Positions 1 to 7,737 of a DNA stretch of 16,810 bases are shown here, one piece after another. Within the stretch, counting starts at the first letter, position 1. Every line of letters starts with the position of its first letter. The translations under genes were made by a program, and so were the position numbers. Source of the stretch: Candidatus Kuenenbacteria bacterium (lineage in GTDB: Bacteria; Patescibacteriota; Patescibacteriia; UBA2591; PGYQ01); assembly GCA_016209005.1 (NCBI GenBank), contig JACQWZ010000068.1, positions 1 through 16,810 of the forward strand, read 5' to 3'. The notes below the pieces were generated by a model that was not told where the DNA came from, searched no databases, and saw nothing but the letters and a program-made list of their open reading frames with translations.

Positions 1-66
1 AAAATTAACAAAAATTCAATTTTCGCTAACTTTAGCCATTTTTTAATTAAACTGCGTAAGTCCTGA
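1..66 (+). repeat. MITE-like palindromic element, copy 1 (cut by window edge)
   Basis: This is the right half of the 118-bp element seen complete at 835-952. It matches that copy base for base up to the terminal TGCGTAAGTCCTGA. The left half lies outside the window. It ends 57 bp before the pilO start codon. Confidence 0.85.
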
Positions 67-91
67 ATTTATAATTTAAAATTTATAATTT

Positions 92-116
92 GCAAAATTT
101 GTCTTACAAATTTTGC
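92..116 (+). promoter_or_regulatory. Hairpin in the pilO leader
   Basis: A perfect 10-bp inverted repeat (GCAAAATTTG / CAAATTTTGC) with a 5-nt loop ends 7 nt before the pilO ATG. There is no T-tract after it, so it does not look like a terminator. Similar AAATTT hairpins precede pilC (5911-5933) and rpsT (12901-12925), and a looser version lies upstream of the Fn3 lipoprotein gene near 1047-1067. A role in translation initiation is only inferred. Confidence 0.5.
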
Positions 117-123
117 CTATTTT

Positions 124-747
124 ATGAATCAATTTCAACAAAAAATTGCCATAATTTTTGTTCAAAATTTTAAAATCTTTCTTGTTTTAACAATATTGAT
201 AATTTTTGGATTGGGTTATTTTTTATTTGTTAACCAATTTTATTCAGAATTACAAGAAAAAAGAAAAGAACTAGATAATTTTTCACAAAATGTATTAACA
301 ATAAAGAAAAAACAATTAGATACTTTAAAAACTTTTAAAAAAGAATATCAAAAATTAGAAGGATTAGAAGTGCAAAAATTATTAGTTATTTTACCGCTTA
401 AAAAAAATATTCCCGATCTTTTTAAACAAATAGAAGATATAACGCAAAAAAGCGGATTAACCTTGCTTTCTTTAGATATTACCGAGGGAGGGGTAGTGGA
501 TATTTTAAATGCCAATGAAAATAAAACCGCAAAAAATGAAACTAAAAAAGAAATTTCTTCGGCTGAAAATAAAAATCTTAAATCTCTTAATATTTCAATT
601 GAAATTGGAGGAGTGGATTATTTTACTTTAAAAGTATTTCTAAATAATTTAGAAAAAAATATTCGTTTAATCGATGTAATTTCGTTTGATTTCGGCTCAA
701 GCGAAAAATCTCAAAAAATGAATTTAAGAACATACTACCTTGAATAA
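124..747 (+). CDS. pilO: PilO-like type IV pilus inner-membrane alignment protein
   Basis: A 207-residue bitopic membrane protein with the PilO layout: a short cytoplasmic N-terminus, one hydrophobic segment (about residues 16-36), a charged coiled-coil stretch (about 38-75) rich in K, E and Q, then a small alpha/beta domain. Within that domain, a Lys/Asn-rich linker (about 130-155) separates the two halves. In type IV pilus systems PilO pairs with PilN and links the cytoplasmic PilM ring to the outer parts of the machine. The position fits: it is the first gene here, ahead of pilB, pilT and pilC, and pilM and pilN would be expected just upstream. The ATG at 124 has no Shine-Dalgarno sequence and follows a hairpin and a T-rich leader. 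The sequence is divergent, so the call rests on topology and context as much as on motifs. Confidence 0.78.
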   Translation: MNQFQQKIAIIFVQNFKIFLVLTILIIFGLGYFLFVNQFYSELQEKRKELDNFSQNVLTIKKKQLDTLKTFKKEYQKLEGLEVQKLLVILPLKKNIPDLFKQIEDITQKSGLTLLSLDITEGGVVDILNANENKTAKNETKKEISSAENKNLKSLNISIEIGGVDYFTLKVFLNNLEKNIRLIDVISFDFGSSEKSQKMNLRTYYLE

Positions 748-834
748 TAAACAGCTTATAACTTTTTAGCTTGTAACTTGTAGGAAATTAATAATAATAA
801 AGTCAATCGCAAAAACAATTTTCAATTTCTAATT

Positions 835-952
835 TCAGGAGTTACGCACTATTAATGTGCATTTGGCTAATATTAGCTAAAAATGAAAAATTAACAAAAA
901 TTCAATTTTCGCTAACTTTAGCCATTTTTTAATTAAACTGCGTAAGTCCTGA
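835..952 (+). mobile_element. 118-bp MITE-like palindromic element, copy 2
   Basis: The ends are inverted repeats: TCAGGAGTTACGCA at the left, and TGCGTAAGTCCTGA at the right, which is its complement with one mismatch. The interior is also a long imperfect palindrome (TGGCTAA..TTAGC against GCTAA..TTAGCCA), so the whole unit can fold into one hairpin. No reading frame is present. Here it is flanked on both sides by ATTTCTAATT, a possible 10-bp target duplication, although that word is common in these spacers. Other copies lie at 1-66, 5788-5905 and, inverted, 8298-8415. It sits between pilO and the lipoprotein gene. Confidence 0.85.
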
Positions 953-1117
953 ATTTCTAATTTCGATTAAATTTTTAATTAATATACATTAAAGTTTGAA
1001 AATTAGGTTATTGAAAATTTAATGAAAATTGAAAATTGAAAATTTTGCAAAATTTTTTTAAATTTTACCTATTTTATTATTTTGTTAATTGTTGATTGTT
1101 AATTGTTTTTTATCTTT
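953..1117. other. AT-rich spacer with 7-bp tandem repeats
   Basis: No gene was found. The spacer contains runs of the heptamer GAAAATT (around 1023-1043), an AAATTT inverted repeat (about 1047-1067) followed by CCTATTTTAT as in the pilO leader, and TTGTTAATTG-type repeats up to the next start codon. Confidence 0.6.
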
Positions 1118-2002
1118 ATGTTATTTAAAAAAATATTTTTCTTCATCTTATTAATTCTTGCTCCCCTACTTTTAACAGGGTGCGTTTTAAATATTGGAAA
1201 AAGCGGAGAAAAAATAGATCAAAAAATTGTTTCCAATGAATCAACAAAATCCACAGTTCCTTTGTTTCTTTATTCATGGTTTAGCGAACTTGAACAACCA
1301 ATAGATCAAAGGGTGGCTTTTCAATATAAGGCAATTCCCCGACATCCAAAATCTCCGCTTCCGCCAACTAACATTAATGTCACAAATCCCAATATTGGCA
1401 CAATTTTAAATATTAGTTGGGTTAATCCAAAAGAAGTTATTTTTAAAAATATTCGAATTTATAGGTCAATAGAAAAAAATAAAATAGGAAGTTTAATAAC
1501 AACATTAGATGGAAGAACAACATTTTTTCAAGATAAAGAAGTGGAAAGAAATAAAAATTATTATTATACTGTTCGTTCGGTTATTTCATGGGTTGATCCT
1601 AAAAATTCTAACGTGGAAGATCAAGAATCAGATAATTTTGATCAAAAATTAGGCAGACCAATAGATAAAGTTCCTCCTTTCCCGCCTAAAGATATTCAAA
1701 TTATTTCTGGTCAAAAAAGCGGCAGTTTACTTATTCAATGGACTAACCCCATAGACGAAGATTTTAATCATGTTCAAATTTATAGATCAGAAGCTCCAAA
1801 TAAAATAGGCATATTAATTGGCAGCAATATTAAAGACGTTTCTTTTCAAGATCAAGGACTAAATAATAACTTGCCTTATTATTACATATTAACAGCCGTG
1901 GATAAAAGCGGAAATGAATCTTTAATAAAATTAATAGACACAGGAAAAATTGATCCTTTTAAAATTTTTGAAAAAGAAGAAGAGAAAACAATAAAACAAT
2001 AA
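1118..2002 (+). CDS. Lipoprotein with two fibronectin type III domains
   Basis: I take the ATG at 1118, giving 294 residues, rather than the upstream in-frame TTG at 1103. This start puts two lysines directly ahead of a hydrophobic stretch that ends in the lipobox L-L-T-G-C, with Cys22 as the lipidated residue. After a linker, two repeats of about 90 residues each begin with a Pro-rich strand (PLPPTNINV and VPPFPPKDI). Each contains the I-S-W or I-Q-W strand, the (I/V)xIYRS strand and a YYYT/YYYI strand typical of Fn3 domains. It is probably an envelope-anchored, surface-facing protein. Its place between pilO and pilB suggests a part in the pilus machine, perhaps a PilP-like partner or pore component, but the sequence does not show this. 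The C-terminus is a charged Glu/Lys tail. Confidence 0.75.
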   Translation: MLFKKIFFFILLILAPLLLTGCVLNIGKSGEKIDQKIVSNESTKSTVPLFLYSWFSELEQPIDQRVAFQYKAIPRHPKSPLPPTNINVTNPNIGTILNISWVNPKEVIFKNIRIYRSIEKNKIGSLITTLDGRTTFFQDKEVERNKNYYYTVRSVISWVDPKNSNVEDQESDNFDQKLGRPIDKVPPFPPKDIQIISGQKSGSLLIQWTNPIDEDFNHVQIYRSEAPNKIGILIGSNIKDVSFQDQGLNNNLPYYYILTAVDKSGNESLIKLIDTGKIDPFKIFEKEEEKTIKQ

Positions 2003-2090
2003 AACATGAAAACAAAAAAAATTTTCAATTTTCAATTATCAATTTTCAATCAATTTTCAATGACCCAATTTTCAAAGAAATTCAACTTTT

Positions 2091-2130
2091 TTATTCGTGT
2101 TTATTCGTGTAAAAAGATTAGTGGTTGACT
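2091..2130 (+). repeat. TTATTCGTGT repeat plus TTAGTGGTTGACT motif, copy 1
   Basis: Two tandem TTATTCGTGT units are followed by A-rich sequence and TTAGTGGTTGACT, about 52 nt before the pilB ATG. Related blocks lie before the GH57 gene (9871-9933) and ychF (11390-11429). TTGACT resembles a -35 box, but no convincing -10 box follows at the right distance. Confidence 0.5.
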
Positions 2131-2182
2131 AATTTATTATTATTTTTTTGCGTTTTGACTTTTTAATTTTTAATTTTTTTCT

Positions 2183-3922
2183 ATGCCAACATTTGAAGAC
2201 AATTTAATAAATTTATTATTTCAAGAAAAATTAATTAATAAGGAACAAGCGTTAAATTTACAGCAGACAAAAGAACAAGAGACTGGACAAACCATAGAAG
2301 AAATTATTAAAGAAAAAAAGATAATTTTAGAAAAAGATTTAATAAAAGCAAAAAGTAAATTGTTAAATATTCCAAACGTTGAGTTATTGGGAAAAAAAAT
2401 TAAAAGAGATTGTTTTAGGGTTATTTCCGAAGACTTGGCAAAAAATTATAAAATGATTGTTTTTGAAAAAGATAATGAAAAAATAAAAATTGCCATGATC
2501 AATCCCGATGATTTTAAAGCTCAAGAAGTGATTGAATTTATAGCCAGAGAAAATAATTTAGAAGTTGAATATTATATTACCGATTCAAAAAGTTTAGAAT
2601 ATTATTTAATTCAATATTCTAGTTTGACTACTGAAATAAAAGAAGCCTTACAAACAGCTGAAGAACTTAAAGTGGTAAAAAAAGAAGAAGAAAAAAAATA
2701 TTCTGAAGATGAAACATATCAAGGAGCGCCAATTTCAAAAGTTGTTTCTGTTATTTTTAAACACGCTGTTGAAGGATTGGCTTCGGATATTCATATTGAA
2801 CCAACAGCGGACGAAACAAGAGTTCGTTATAGAATGGATGGAATTTTACATACTTCCCTTGTTTTGCCTAAAGATGTTCATTCGGCCATTATTTCTAGAA
2901 TTAAAGTTATGTCCAATTTAAAACTTGATGAAACCAGAATTCCTCAAGATGGAAGAATAAGATTAAAAATGGGAGGACAATTTATTGATTTTCGTATTTC
3001 TATCCTGCCTTTAATGGATAATGAAAAAGTGGTGATTAGGGTTTTAGACACTAGCAATAAAGTTCTTACTTTGGATCAATTGGGTTTTTTTAAAGATAAA
3101 ATAAAACTTATTGAAGAGAATATTAAAAAACCGCACGGAATTCTTTTAGTTACCGGTCCGACTGGTTGCGGAAAATCTACAACTCTTTTTGCTCTTTTAA
3201 GTATGTTAAATAATGAAAAAATCAATATTTCCACTTTGGAAGATCCAATTGAATATTTTATTAAAGGCGTTAATCAATCTCAAACAAAATCCGCTTTGGG
3301 TTTTACTTTTGCTTCTGGACTTAGAACTCTTCTGCGACAAGATCCAGATATTATTATGGTCGGAGAAATTAGAGATGATGAAACAACAGAATTGGTAATT
3401 CATGCCGGATTAACCGGACACTTTGTTCTTTCAACTTTGCACACCAACGACGCGTTTGGCGCGATTCCTCGTTTAATTGACATGAAAGCAAAACCGTTTT
3501 TATTGGCTAATGTTTTAAATATAATTATTGCCCAACGTTTAGTCCGTCGACTTTGCAAGAATTGCAAAGAACAAATTACTTTATCTTCCGAAGAAGCGGA
3601 TAAAATCTTAGCTGATTTAAACGGTCTCTCAAAAGAAGTTATCCCTAAAGGAATAAATTTAAACAAACCATTAAAAATTTATCGGCCCAAAGGTTGTATT
3701 TATTGTAAAAATACTGGCTATCAAGGACGAATAGCCATTTCTGAAGTGTTAAATATTACAAACGAAATGAGAAAAAAAATAATTAGAGCGGAAAAAGAAA
3801 TGTTAAATTTTGACGAAGAATTAAAAAAACAAAATTTTGTCACCCTAAAACAAGACGGACTTCTAAAAGTTCTTTTGGGATTTACTTCTTTAGAAGAAGT
3901 CTGGGCCGTGACAGAAGACTAG
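2183..3922 (+). CDS. pilB: Type IV pilus assembly ATPase PilB
   Basis: This 579-residue hexameric GspE/PilB-family ATPase drives pilus extension at the cytoplasmic face of the platform. The N-terminal third (about 1-150) is a MshEN/GspE-N type domain. The N2 domain follows, with the ASDIHIEP motif (about 200-207). All catalytic motifs are intact: Walker A GPTGCGKS (325-332), Asp box TLEDPIEY (351-358), Walker B with DPDIIMVGEIRD (387-398, catalytic Glu395) and the His box STLHTNDA (His420). A zinc-binding set of two CxxC pairs (C458/C461 and C505/C508) is typical of PilB. The length is normal for the family. The ATG at 2183 follows a T-rich leader without a Shine-Dalgarno sequence. This is the one clearly active pilus motor in the window and contrasts with the degenerate PilT-like protein that follows. 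Confidence 0.96.
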   Translation: MPTFEDNLINLLFQEKLINKEQALNLQQTKEQETGQTIEEIIKEKKIILEKDLIKAKSKLLNIPNVELLGKKIKRDCFRVISEDLAKNYKMIVFEKDNEKIKIAMINPDDFKAQEVIEFIARENNLEVEYYITDSKSLEYYLIQYSSLTTEIKEALQTAEELKVVKKEEEKKYSEDETYQGAPISKVVSVIFKHAVEGLASDIHIEPTADETRVRYRMDGILHTSLVLPKDVHSAIISRIKVMSNLKLDETRIPQDGRIRLKMGGQFIDFRISILPLMDNEKVVIRVLDTSNKVLTLDQLGFFKDKIKLIEENIKKPHGILLVTGPTGCGKSTTLFALLSMLNNEKINISTLEDPIEYFIKGVNQSQTKSALGFTFASGLRTLLRQDPDIIMVGEIRDDETTELVIHAGLTGHFVLSTLHTNDAFGAIPRLIDMKAKPFLLANVLNIIIAQRLVRRLCKNCKEQITLSSEEADKILADLNGLSKEVIPKGINLNKPLKIYRPKGCIYCKNTGYQGRIAISEVLNITNEMRKKIIRAEKEMLNFDEELKKQNFVTLKQDGLLKVLLGFTSLEEVWAVTED

Positions 3923-4016
3923 AAAAACAATTAACAGCCAACAATCAACAATTAACAATTAATAAAATTAAATATCTTAAAATTTGTTTAAAGTTTAAAT
4001 CCCAAATCCCAATATC

Positions 4017-4046
4017 TCACCCAAAGGGTGATCAGCCTCTGGCTGA
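4017..4046. repeat. Double-hairpin repeat (CACCC and CAGCC..GGCTG), copy 1
   Basis: Two adjacent mini-hairpins, CACCC-AAA-GGGTG and CAGCC-TCT-GGCTG, stand out by GC content from the surrounding AT-rich spacer. A related copy is at 12991-13020, where the CAGCC..GGCTG half is conserved and the first half has decayed. Confidence 0.65.
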
Positions 4047-4067
4047 AAATATCCAATAAAATCACAA

Positions 4068-4083
4068 TCCGCCAGCTGGCGGA
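4068..4083. repeat. 16-bp perfect palindrome TCCGCCAGCTGGCGGA, intergenic copy
   Basis: A perfect GC-rich palindrome with no loop. The identical 16 bp recur in frame inside rpoD at 15576-15591. Confidence 0.8.
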
Positions 4084-4220
4084 CAAAATAAATTATATTT
4101 TTTTATCTTTAGGGTTTGGGATTTTATTTGTCATTGGGATTTGGATATTGGGATTTATAAAATTTTGTATTTCACTTTTAACATTTAACATTTGACAATC
4201 TACAAATCATAAATTATTTT

Positions 4221-5306
4221 ATGCCATCCACCGCGCAAACTATTATTTTTAATAAATTATTAACCACTGTCGTTGAAAGAAGGGCTTCGGATTTGCATTT
4301 GACTATTGGCACTCCGCCGGCTTTGAGAATTGAAGGTGAACTGGTTATTTTAGAAGATCAAGAAATTTTAACTCCGGATTTTATAAAAGGAGTGATTGAT
4401 TCTTTTTTAACTCCCGAACAAAAAGAAAAATTAAAAAAAAATAAGCAATTGGTTGTCGCTCATTCTTTTGATCAAAAATTGCGATTCAAAATAACCGTTT
4501 ATTATCAAAAAGGATTTTTGGGCGTGATTTTTCGATATATTTCTCCGATTGTAAAAAATTTTTCAGATTTGGGTTTGCCGGTTAAATCAATAGAAAAATT
4601 TTTATCTTTAAAAAAGGGATTGGTTGTTATTAGCGGTCCGTTTGATTCGGGGAAAACCACAACTTTAATCAGTATTATTGAAACAATAAATAAAACAAAG
4701 AAAAAAAATATTTTCACTTTGGAAGAGCCGATTGAATATATTTTTATTAATGATCAAAGCATTATTGAACAAAGAGAAATTAAAAAAGATGTTAATTCTT
4801 TTGTTGAAGGATTAGATTTAATTAGCAATGAAGATGTTAATATTGTATTTGTTTCTCAAATAACAGACAAGGAAGTTTTTTCTAAAATTTTCAAATTAAT
4901 TGAGGGTGGCAGATTGGTTTTTGTTATTTTAGAAGCGGAACAAGCTTATCAAACAATAGAAAAAATAATAAACTTTTTTCCATCGTCTGAAAAAGAGAAA
5001 ATTCAAGAAATGTTAACGAATAATTTGGCTGGAATTATTAATCAAAAATTAATTCCTTCTTTAAATAAAAAAAGAATTTTAGCTTATGAAATATTGATTG
5101 CTAATTTATCAGTCAAAAATCTTATTAAAGAAGGAAAATTAAAACAATTAAATAGCATTTTGCAAATCAGTCAAGCCGAGGGAATGATTGGTATGGATAA
5201 ATGTCTGGCTCAATTGGTCAGAAACGCGGAAATTTCTTTAGAAGAAGCTCTGCGGAACGCGATTGATATGGAAAATCTAAAAACCATGGCAGAACGGATT
5301 TTATAA
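4221..5306 (+). CDS. pilT: PilT-like ATPase with degenerate catalytic motifs
   Basis: The 361 residues align end to end with PilT, the pilus retraction ATPase. The N-terminus has the RASDLHL motif, Walker A is present as GPFDSGKT (139-146), the Asp box TLEEPIEY follows (166-173), and the C-terminus keeps the AIRNLIRE-like helix as SVKNLIKE (297-304). The rest of the active site is changed. Where PilT has REDPDVILVGEMRD, this protein has NEDVNIVFVSQITD (203-216), so the catalytic Walker B Glu becomes Gln213 and the downstream Arg becomes Thr. The usual GTLHT His box reads VILEA (235-239), so the histidine is lost, and the Arg residues just before Walker B are also missing. ATP binding may be kept while hydrolysis is probably impaired. 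It could be a regulatory PilU-like paralogue or a decayed motor. The frame is intact over its full length. Confidence 0.85.
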   Translation: MPSTAQTIIFNKLLTTVVERRASDLHLTIGTPPALRIEGELVILEDQEILTPDFIKGVIDSFLTPEQKEKLKKNKQLVVAHSFDQKLRFKITVYYQKGFLGVIFRYISPIVKNFSDLGLPVKSIEKFLSLKKGLVVISGPFDSGKTTTLISIIETINKTKKKNIFTLEEPIEYIFINDQSIIEQREIKKDVNSFVEGLDLISNEDVNIVFVSQITDKEVFSKIFKLIEGGRLVFVILEAEQAYQTIEKIINFFPSSEKEKIQEMLTNNLAGIINQKLIPSLNKKRILAYEILIANLSVKNLIKEGKLKQLNSILQISQAEGMIGMDKCLAQLVRNAEISLEEALRNAIDMENLKTMAERIL

Positions 5307-5331
5307 AAATAATTTCTAATGACAAATTTTT

Positions 5332-5766
5332 AATTTCTAATCAAATCCCAATGACTAATGATAAAATGTTTAAAAATAAATATGATCTTGAAGAGCGCAC
5401 TGCTAAATTTGGTGAGAATATAATTAAATTTGCAAGAAAAATACCAAAAGATGTTGTTACTATCCCAATTATTTCTCAGTTAATAAGATCTGGCACTAGT
5501 GTTGGCGCTAATTATTGTGAAGCCGATGATGCCGAGACAAAAAAAGATTTTAATCATAAAATTGGAATTTGTAAAAAAGAAGCAAGGGAATCAAAACATT
5601 GGTTAAGGATGACAGTGGTCACAATCCCCGAACTAACAGAAGAAGCAAGAAAATTATGGACCGAAGCAAAAGAATTAAATCTTATTTTTAATGCTATTAT
5701 TAGATCGAGTAAGAAAAAATAATTTTAACAATTAGACATTTTGATATTAGACATTGATTAGAAATT
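5332..5766 (+). repeat. Inverted-repeat-flanked four-helix-bundle cassette 1
   Basis: The left arm (5332-5373, AATTTCTAATCAA..AATGACTAATGATAAAATGT) and the right arm (5731-5766) are imperfect inverted repeats around the four-helix-bundle gene. The left arm contains an extra ATCCCA and runs into the first codons of the gene. The arrangement parallels the cassette at 7230-7684 and suggests that gene and arms travel together. Confidence 0.5.
5351..5722 (+). CDS. Four-helix-bundle protein (23S rRNA intervening-sequence protein family)
   Basis: A 123-residue soluble helical protein with the signature of the family first found in 23S rRNA intervening sequences: YDLEERTAKFGENIIKFARK, then SQLIRSGTSVGANYCEAD (about 50-67), a KKDFNHKIGICKKEARE helix, the HWLRM block and a final helix ending in serine and lysines. 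No enzymatic residues are known for the family; members form pentameric helical bundles of unclear role. The start could be Met1 or Met6, because the first codons fall inside the left inverted-repeat arm. It is inserted between pilT and pilC, and a second, broken member follows pilC. The context suggests mobility rather than a role in pilus assembly. Confidence 0.88.
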   Translation: MTNDKMFKNKYDLEERTAKFGENIIKFARKIPKDVVTIPIISQLIRSGTSVGANYCEADDAETKKDFNHKIGICKKEARESKHWLRMTVVTIPELTEEARKLWTEAKELNLIFNAIIRSSKKK

Positions 5767-5787
5767 AGGAATTAGAAATTAGTAATT

Positions 5788-5905
5788 TCAGGAGTTACGC
5801 ACTATTAATGTGCATTTGGCTAATATTAGCTAAAAATGAAAAATTAACAAAAATTCAATTTTCGCTAACTTTAGCCATTTTTTGATTAAACTGCGTAAGT
5901 CCTGA
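5788..5905 (+). mobile_element. 118-bp MITE-like palindromic element, copy 3
   Basis: Complete copy with the same ends and length as 835-952, differing at one visible position (G for A at 5884). It ends 35 bp before the pilC start codon. It shares the G variant with the inverted copy at 8298-8415, so those two are closest relatives. Confidence 0.87.
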
Positions 5906-5910
5906 ATTTA

Positions 5911-5933
5911 CAAAATTTATTTTATAAATTTTG
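5911..5933 (+). promoter_or_regulatory. Hairpin in the pilC leader
   Basis: A perfect 10-bp inverted repeat (CAAAATTTAT / ATAAATTTTG) with a 3-nt loop ends 7 nt before the pilC ATG, the same placement as the hairpin before pilO. The function is unknown. Confidence 0.45.
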
Positions 5934-5940
5934 CTTATTT

Positions 5941-7152
5941 ATGCTTTTCCAATATCGAGCCAAAACTTTACAAGAGGAATTTAAAGAAGGAGTGATAGAG
6001 GCGCCAAATGAAGAAATGGCGAGCGCTATTTTGGTTGAAAATAATTTAATCATTTTATCTTTAAAAGAAAAAGAAAAAGAAGCGGTTTGGGGAAAAAATT
6101 TAAATATTCCTTTCTTAAACCAAGTGAAATCAAAAGATATTGTTGTTTTTTCCAGACAATTAGCTGTTATGGCCACAGTTGGTTTGCCGATTGTTCAAGC
6201 TTTAAGAATTTTAATTAAACAAGCGCCAAGCCCGGTTTTTAAAACAATCCTTTCTGGAATAGCCGAAGATGTTAATGGCGGAGAAAAATTTTCTCAAGCT
6301 TTGGCTAAATATCCAAATATATTTTCTAATTTTTTTGTAAATATGGTTCGGTCTGGAGAAACCTCTGGACAATTAGATCAAGCTTTAAATTATTTGGCCG
6401 ATCAAGAAGAAAAGAATTTTGATTTAATTAGCAAGATTAAAGGAGCGATGATTTATCCAACTTTTATTGTGTTGGGATTAATAATTGTTGGGACAATAAT
6501 GATGATTTTTGTCGTTCCAAAATTAACTGAGGTTATTATTTCATCCGGAGCTAAACTGCCTTTGCCAACTCAAATTTTAATTTTTACAAGCAATGCTTTA
6601 AAAAATTATTGGTGGCTTTTTGGCATTGTGGTTGCTGGCATTGCGATCGGAATAAAAAGTTATATTCAAACTTTAGACGGAAGAAGACAATGGGATTTTT
6701 TAAAATTAAAATTGCCGATATTCGGAAAATTAAGTCAAAAAATTTATTTGGTTCGTTTTTCTCGAGGACTGGCTTCTCTTATTGTTGGCGGAATTCCTCT
6801 TAATCAAGGATTAAAAATAATCGCCGATTTGGTTGGAAATGTTATTTATAAAGATTTAATTTTAGCAACATTAAAAGAAATAGAAGACGGTCATCCAATC
6901 ACCACCGCTTTCGAGCAAAGCAAGGTTATTCCATCTTTGGTTACTCAAATGATGAGCATCGGAGAAAAAACGGGAAAGTTAGACAGCGTTTTAAATAAAA
7001 TAGCCGAGTTTTATTCTCGAGAGGTAGATAACATGGTCGATAATTTAACCGCTTTGATTGAGCCCCTTGTTATTCTATTATTGGGCGGCGCCGTCGGCCT
7101 AATGGTTGCCTCAATAATTATGCCGATGTATAATGTTACTACGCAATTTTAG
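5941..7152 (+). CDS. pilC: Type IV pilus inner-membrane platform protein PilC
   Basis: This 403-residue GspF/PilC-family polytopic protein is the membrane platform on which PilB and PilT-type motors act. It has two homologous T2SSF domains. The first (about 65-190) carries FSRQLAVMATVGLPIVQAL and the RSGETSGQLDQAL motif (137-149). The second (about 270-395) carries RFSRGLASLIVGGIPLNQG and the matching SIGEKTGKLDSVL motif (339-351). Membrane segments are near 171-193, 222-240 and 372-396, the usual three-helix pattern. Length is normal. The ATG follows a MITE copy and a hairpin, with no Shine-Dalgarno sequence. Nothing in the frame is unusual. Confidence 0.95.
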   Translation: MLFQYRAKTLQEEFKEGVIEAPNEEMASAILVENNLIILSLKEKEKEAVWGKNLNIPFLNQVKSKDIVVFSRQLAVMATVGLPIVQALRILIKQAPSPVFKTILSGIAEDVNGGEKFSQALAKYPNIFSNFFVNMVRSGETSGQLDQALNYLADQEEKNFDLISKIKGAMIYPTFIVLGLIIVGTIMMIFVVPKLTEVIISSGAKLPLPTQILIFTSNALKNYWWLFGIVVAGIAIGIKSYIQTLDGRRQWDFLKLKLPIFGKLSQKIYLVRFSRGLASLIVGGIPLNQGLKIIADLVGNVIYKDLILATLKEIEDGHPITTAFEQSKVIPSLVTQMMSIGEKTGKLDSVLNKIAEFYSREVDNMVDNLTALIEPLVILLLGGAVGLMVASIIMPMYNVTTQF

Positions 7153-7229
7153 GTGTGAATAAGTATTGTTAATAATAAATAATAGTGGTAATATAAAAAT
7201 ATTAAAAATTAAAATTAAAAACATTTTAT

Positions 7230-7684
7230 AAATCCCAATATCAAAATCCCAATGTCAAATAAAATCCCAAACCCAAAAAATGAAAAATATGATTTATTAG
7301 AAAGAACAGCTGTTTTTAGTGAAAGTATTATTAAATTTGTCAGAACCATTAAAAGAGATGAAATTTCTCGTCCATTGATTAATCAATTAGTAAGATCAAG
7401 CACAAGTATTGGGGCTAATTATTGTGAAGCTGACGCTGGAGAATCAAAAAAAGATTTTAAACATAAATTATCTATTTGTCGTAAAGAAGCTAAAGAAACT
7501 ATGTATTGGTTAAGAATAATAGCTAATATTGAAATCAATAAAAAACAAGATTGTCGCGAATTATAGAAAGAATGCCAGCAATTAGTTTTTATTTTTTCTG
7601 CCATTATTAGTAAAATAAAATAATTAATTTTGAAATTTGGGATTTGAGATTTTATTTGATATTTGATATTGGGATTTGGGATTT
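7230..7684 (+). repeat. Inverted-repeat-flanked four-helix-bundle cassette 2
   Basis: The left arm (7230-7277, starting AAATCCCAATATC) and the right arm (7636-7684, ending GATATTGGGATTT) are long imperfect inverted repeats around the second four-helix-bundle gene. The left arm includes the first codons of the gene. The arm sequence recurs almost unchanged, without the gene, at 4112-4156. Confidence 0.65.
7252..7623 (+). pseudogene. Four-helix-bundle protein gene interrupted by an in-frame TAG
   Basis: The frame reads YDLLERTAVFSESIIKF, NQLVRSSTSIGANYCEAD and the KEAKETMYWLRI block, a clear paralogue of the gene at 5351-5722, then stops at TAG 7564-7566 after 104 residues. The same frame continues with 18 codons (KECQQLVFIFSAIISKIK) to a TAA at 7621-7623. 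These match the last helix of the first copy, and with the stop codon read as one residue the total is 123, the same length as that copy. The stop aligns with the Trp of the first copy's KLWTEA, so a TGG-to-TAG change explains it. The product would lack most of its last helix. It lies between pilC and the first prepilin gene. Confidence 0.85.
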
Positions 7685-7737
7685 AAAAGATTTAATTTTT
7701 GAGATTTACATTTTTAATTTTGAAGGGGGGTGAGAAA

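Larger units (their letters stand above)
3997..4156. repeat. Gene-less AAATCCC inverted-repeat element in the pilB-pilT spacer
   Basis: The left end (3997-4016) carries AAATCCC repeats and AATATC. The right arm (4112-4156), read on the - strand, matches the left arm of the four-helix-bundle cassette at 7230-7274 at 43 of 45 positions by eye. Here no gene lies between the arms, only two smaller palindromes (4017-4046 and 4068-4083). It looks like a gene-less relative of the four-helix-bundle cassettes. Confidence 0.65.

Noticed and set aside
1103..1117. TTG start for the Fn3 lipoprotein gene
   Set aside because: The ATG at 1118 gives a standard lipoprotein signal peptide and the upstream codons are spacer-like.
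2709..3666. Several overlapping ORFs inside pilB on both strands
   Set aside because: They lie in other frames of a fully conserved PilB gene, have no recognisable motifs and no start signals.
7564..7566. TAG as a recoded sense codon in the second four-helix-bundle gene
   Set aside because: The recoding known in Candidate Phyla Radiation lineages involves TGA, not TAG, and no other gene in the window has an internal TAG in a conserved region. A nonsense change is simpler.
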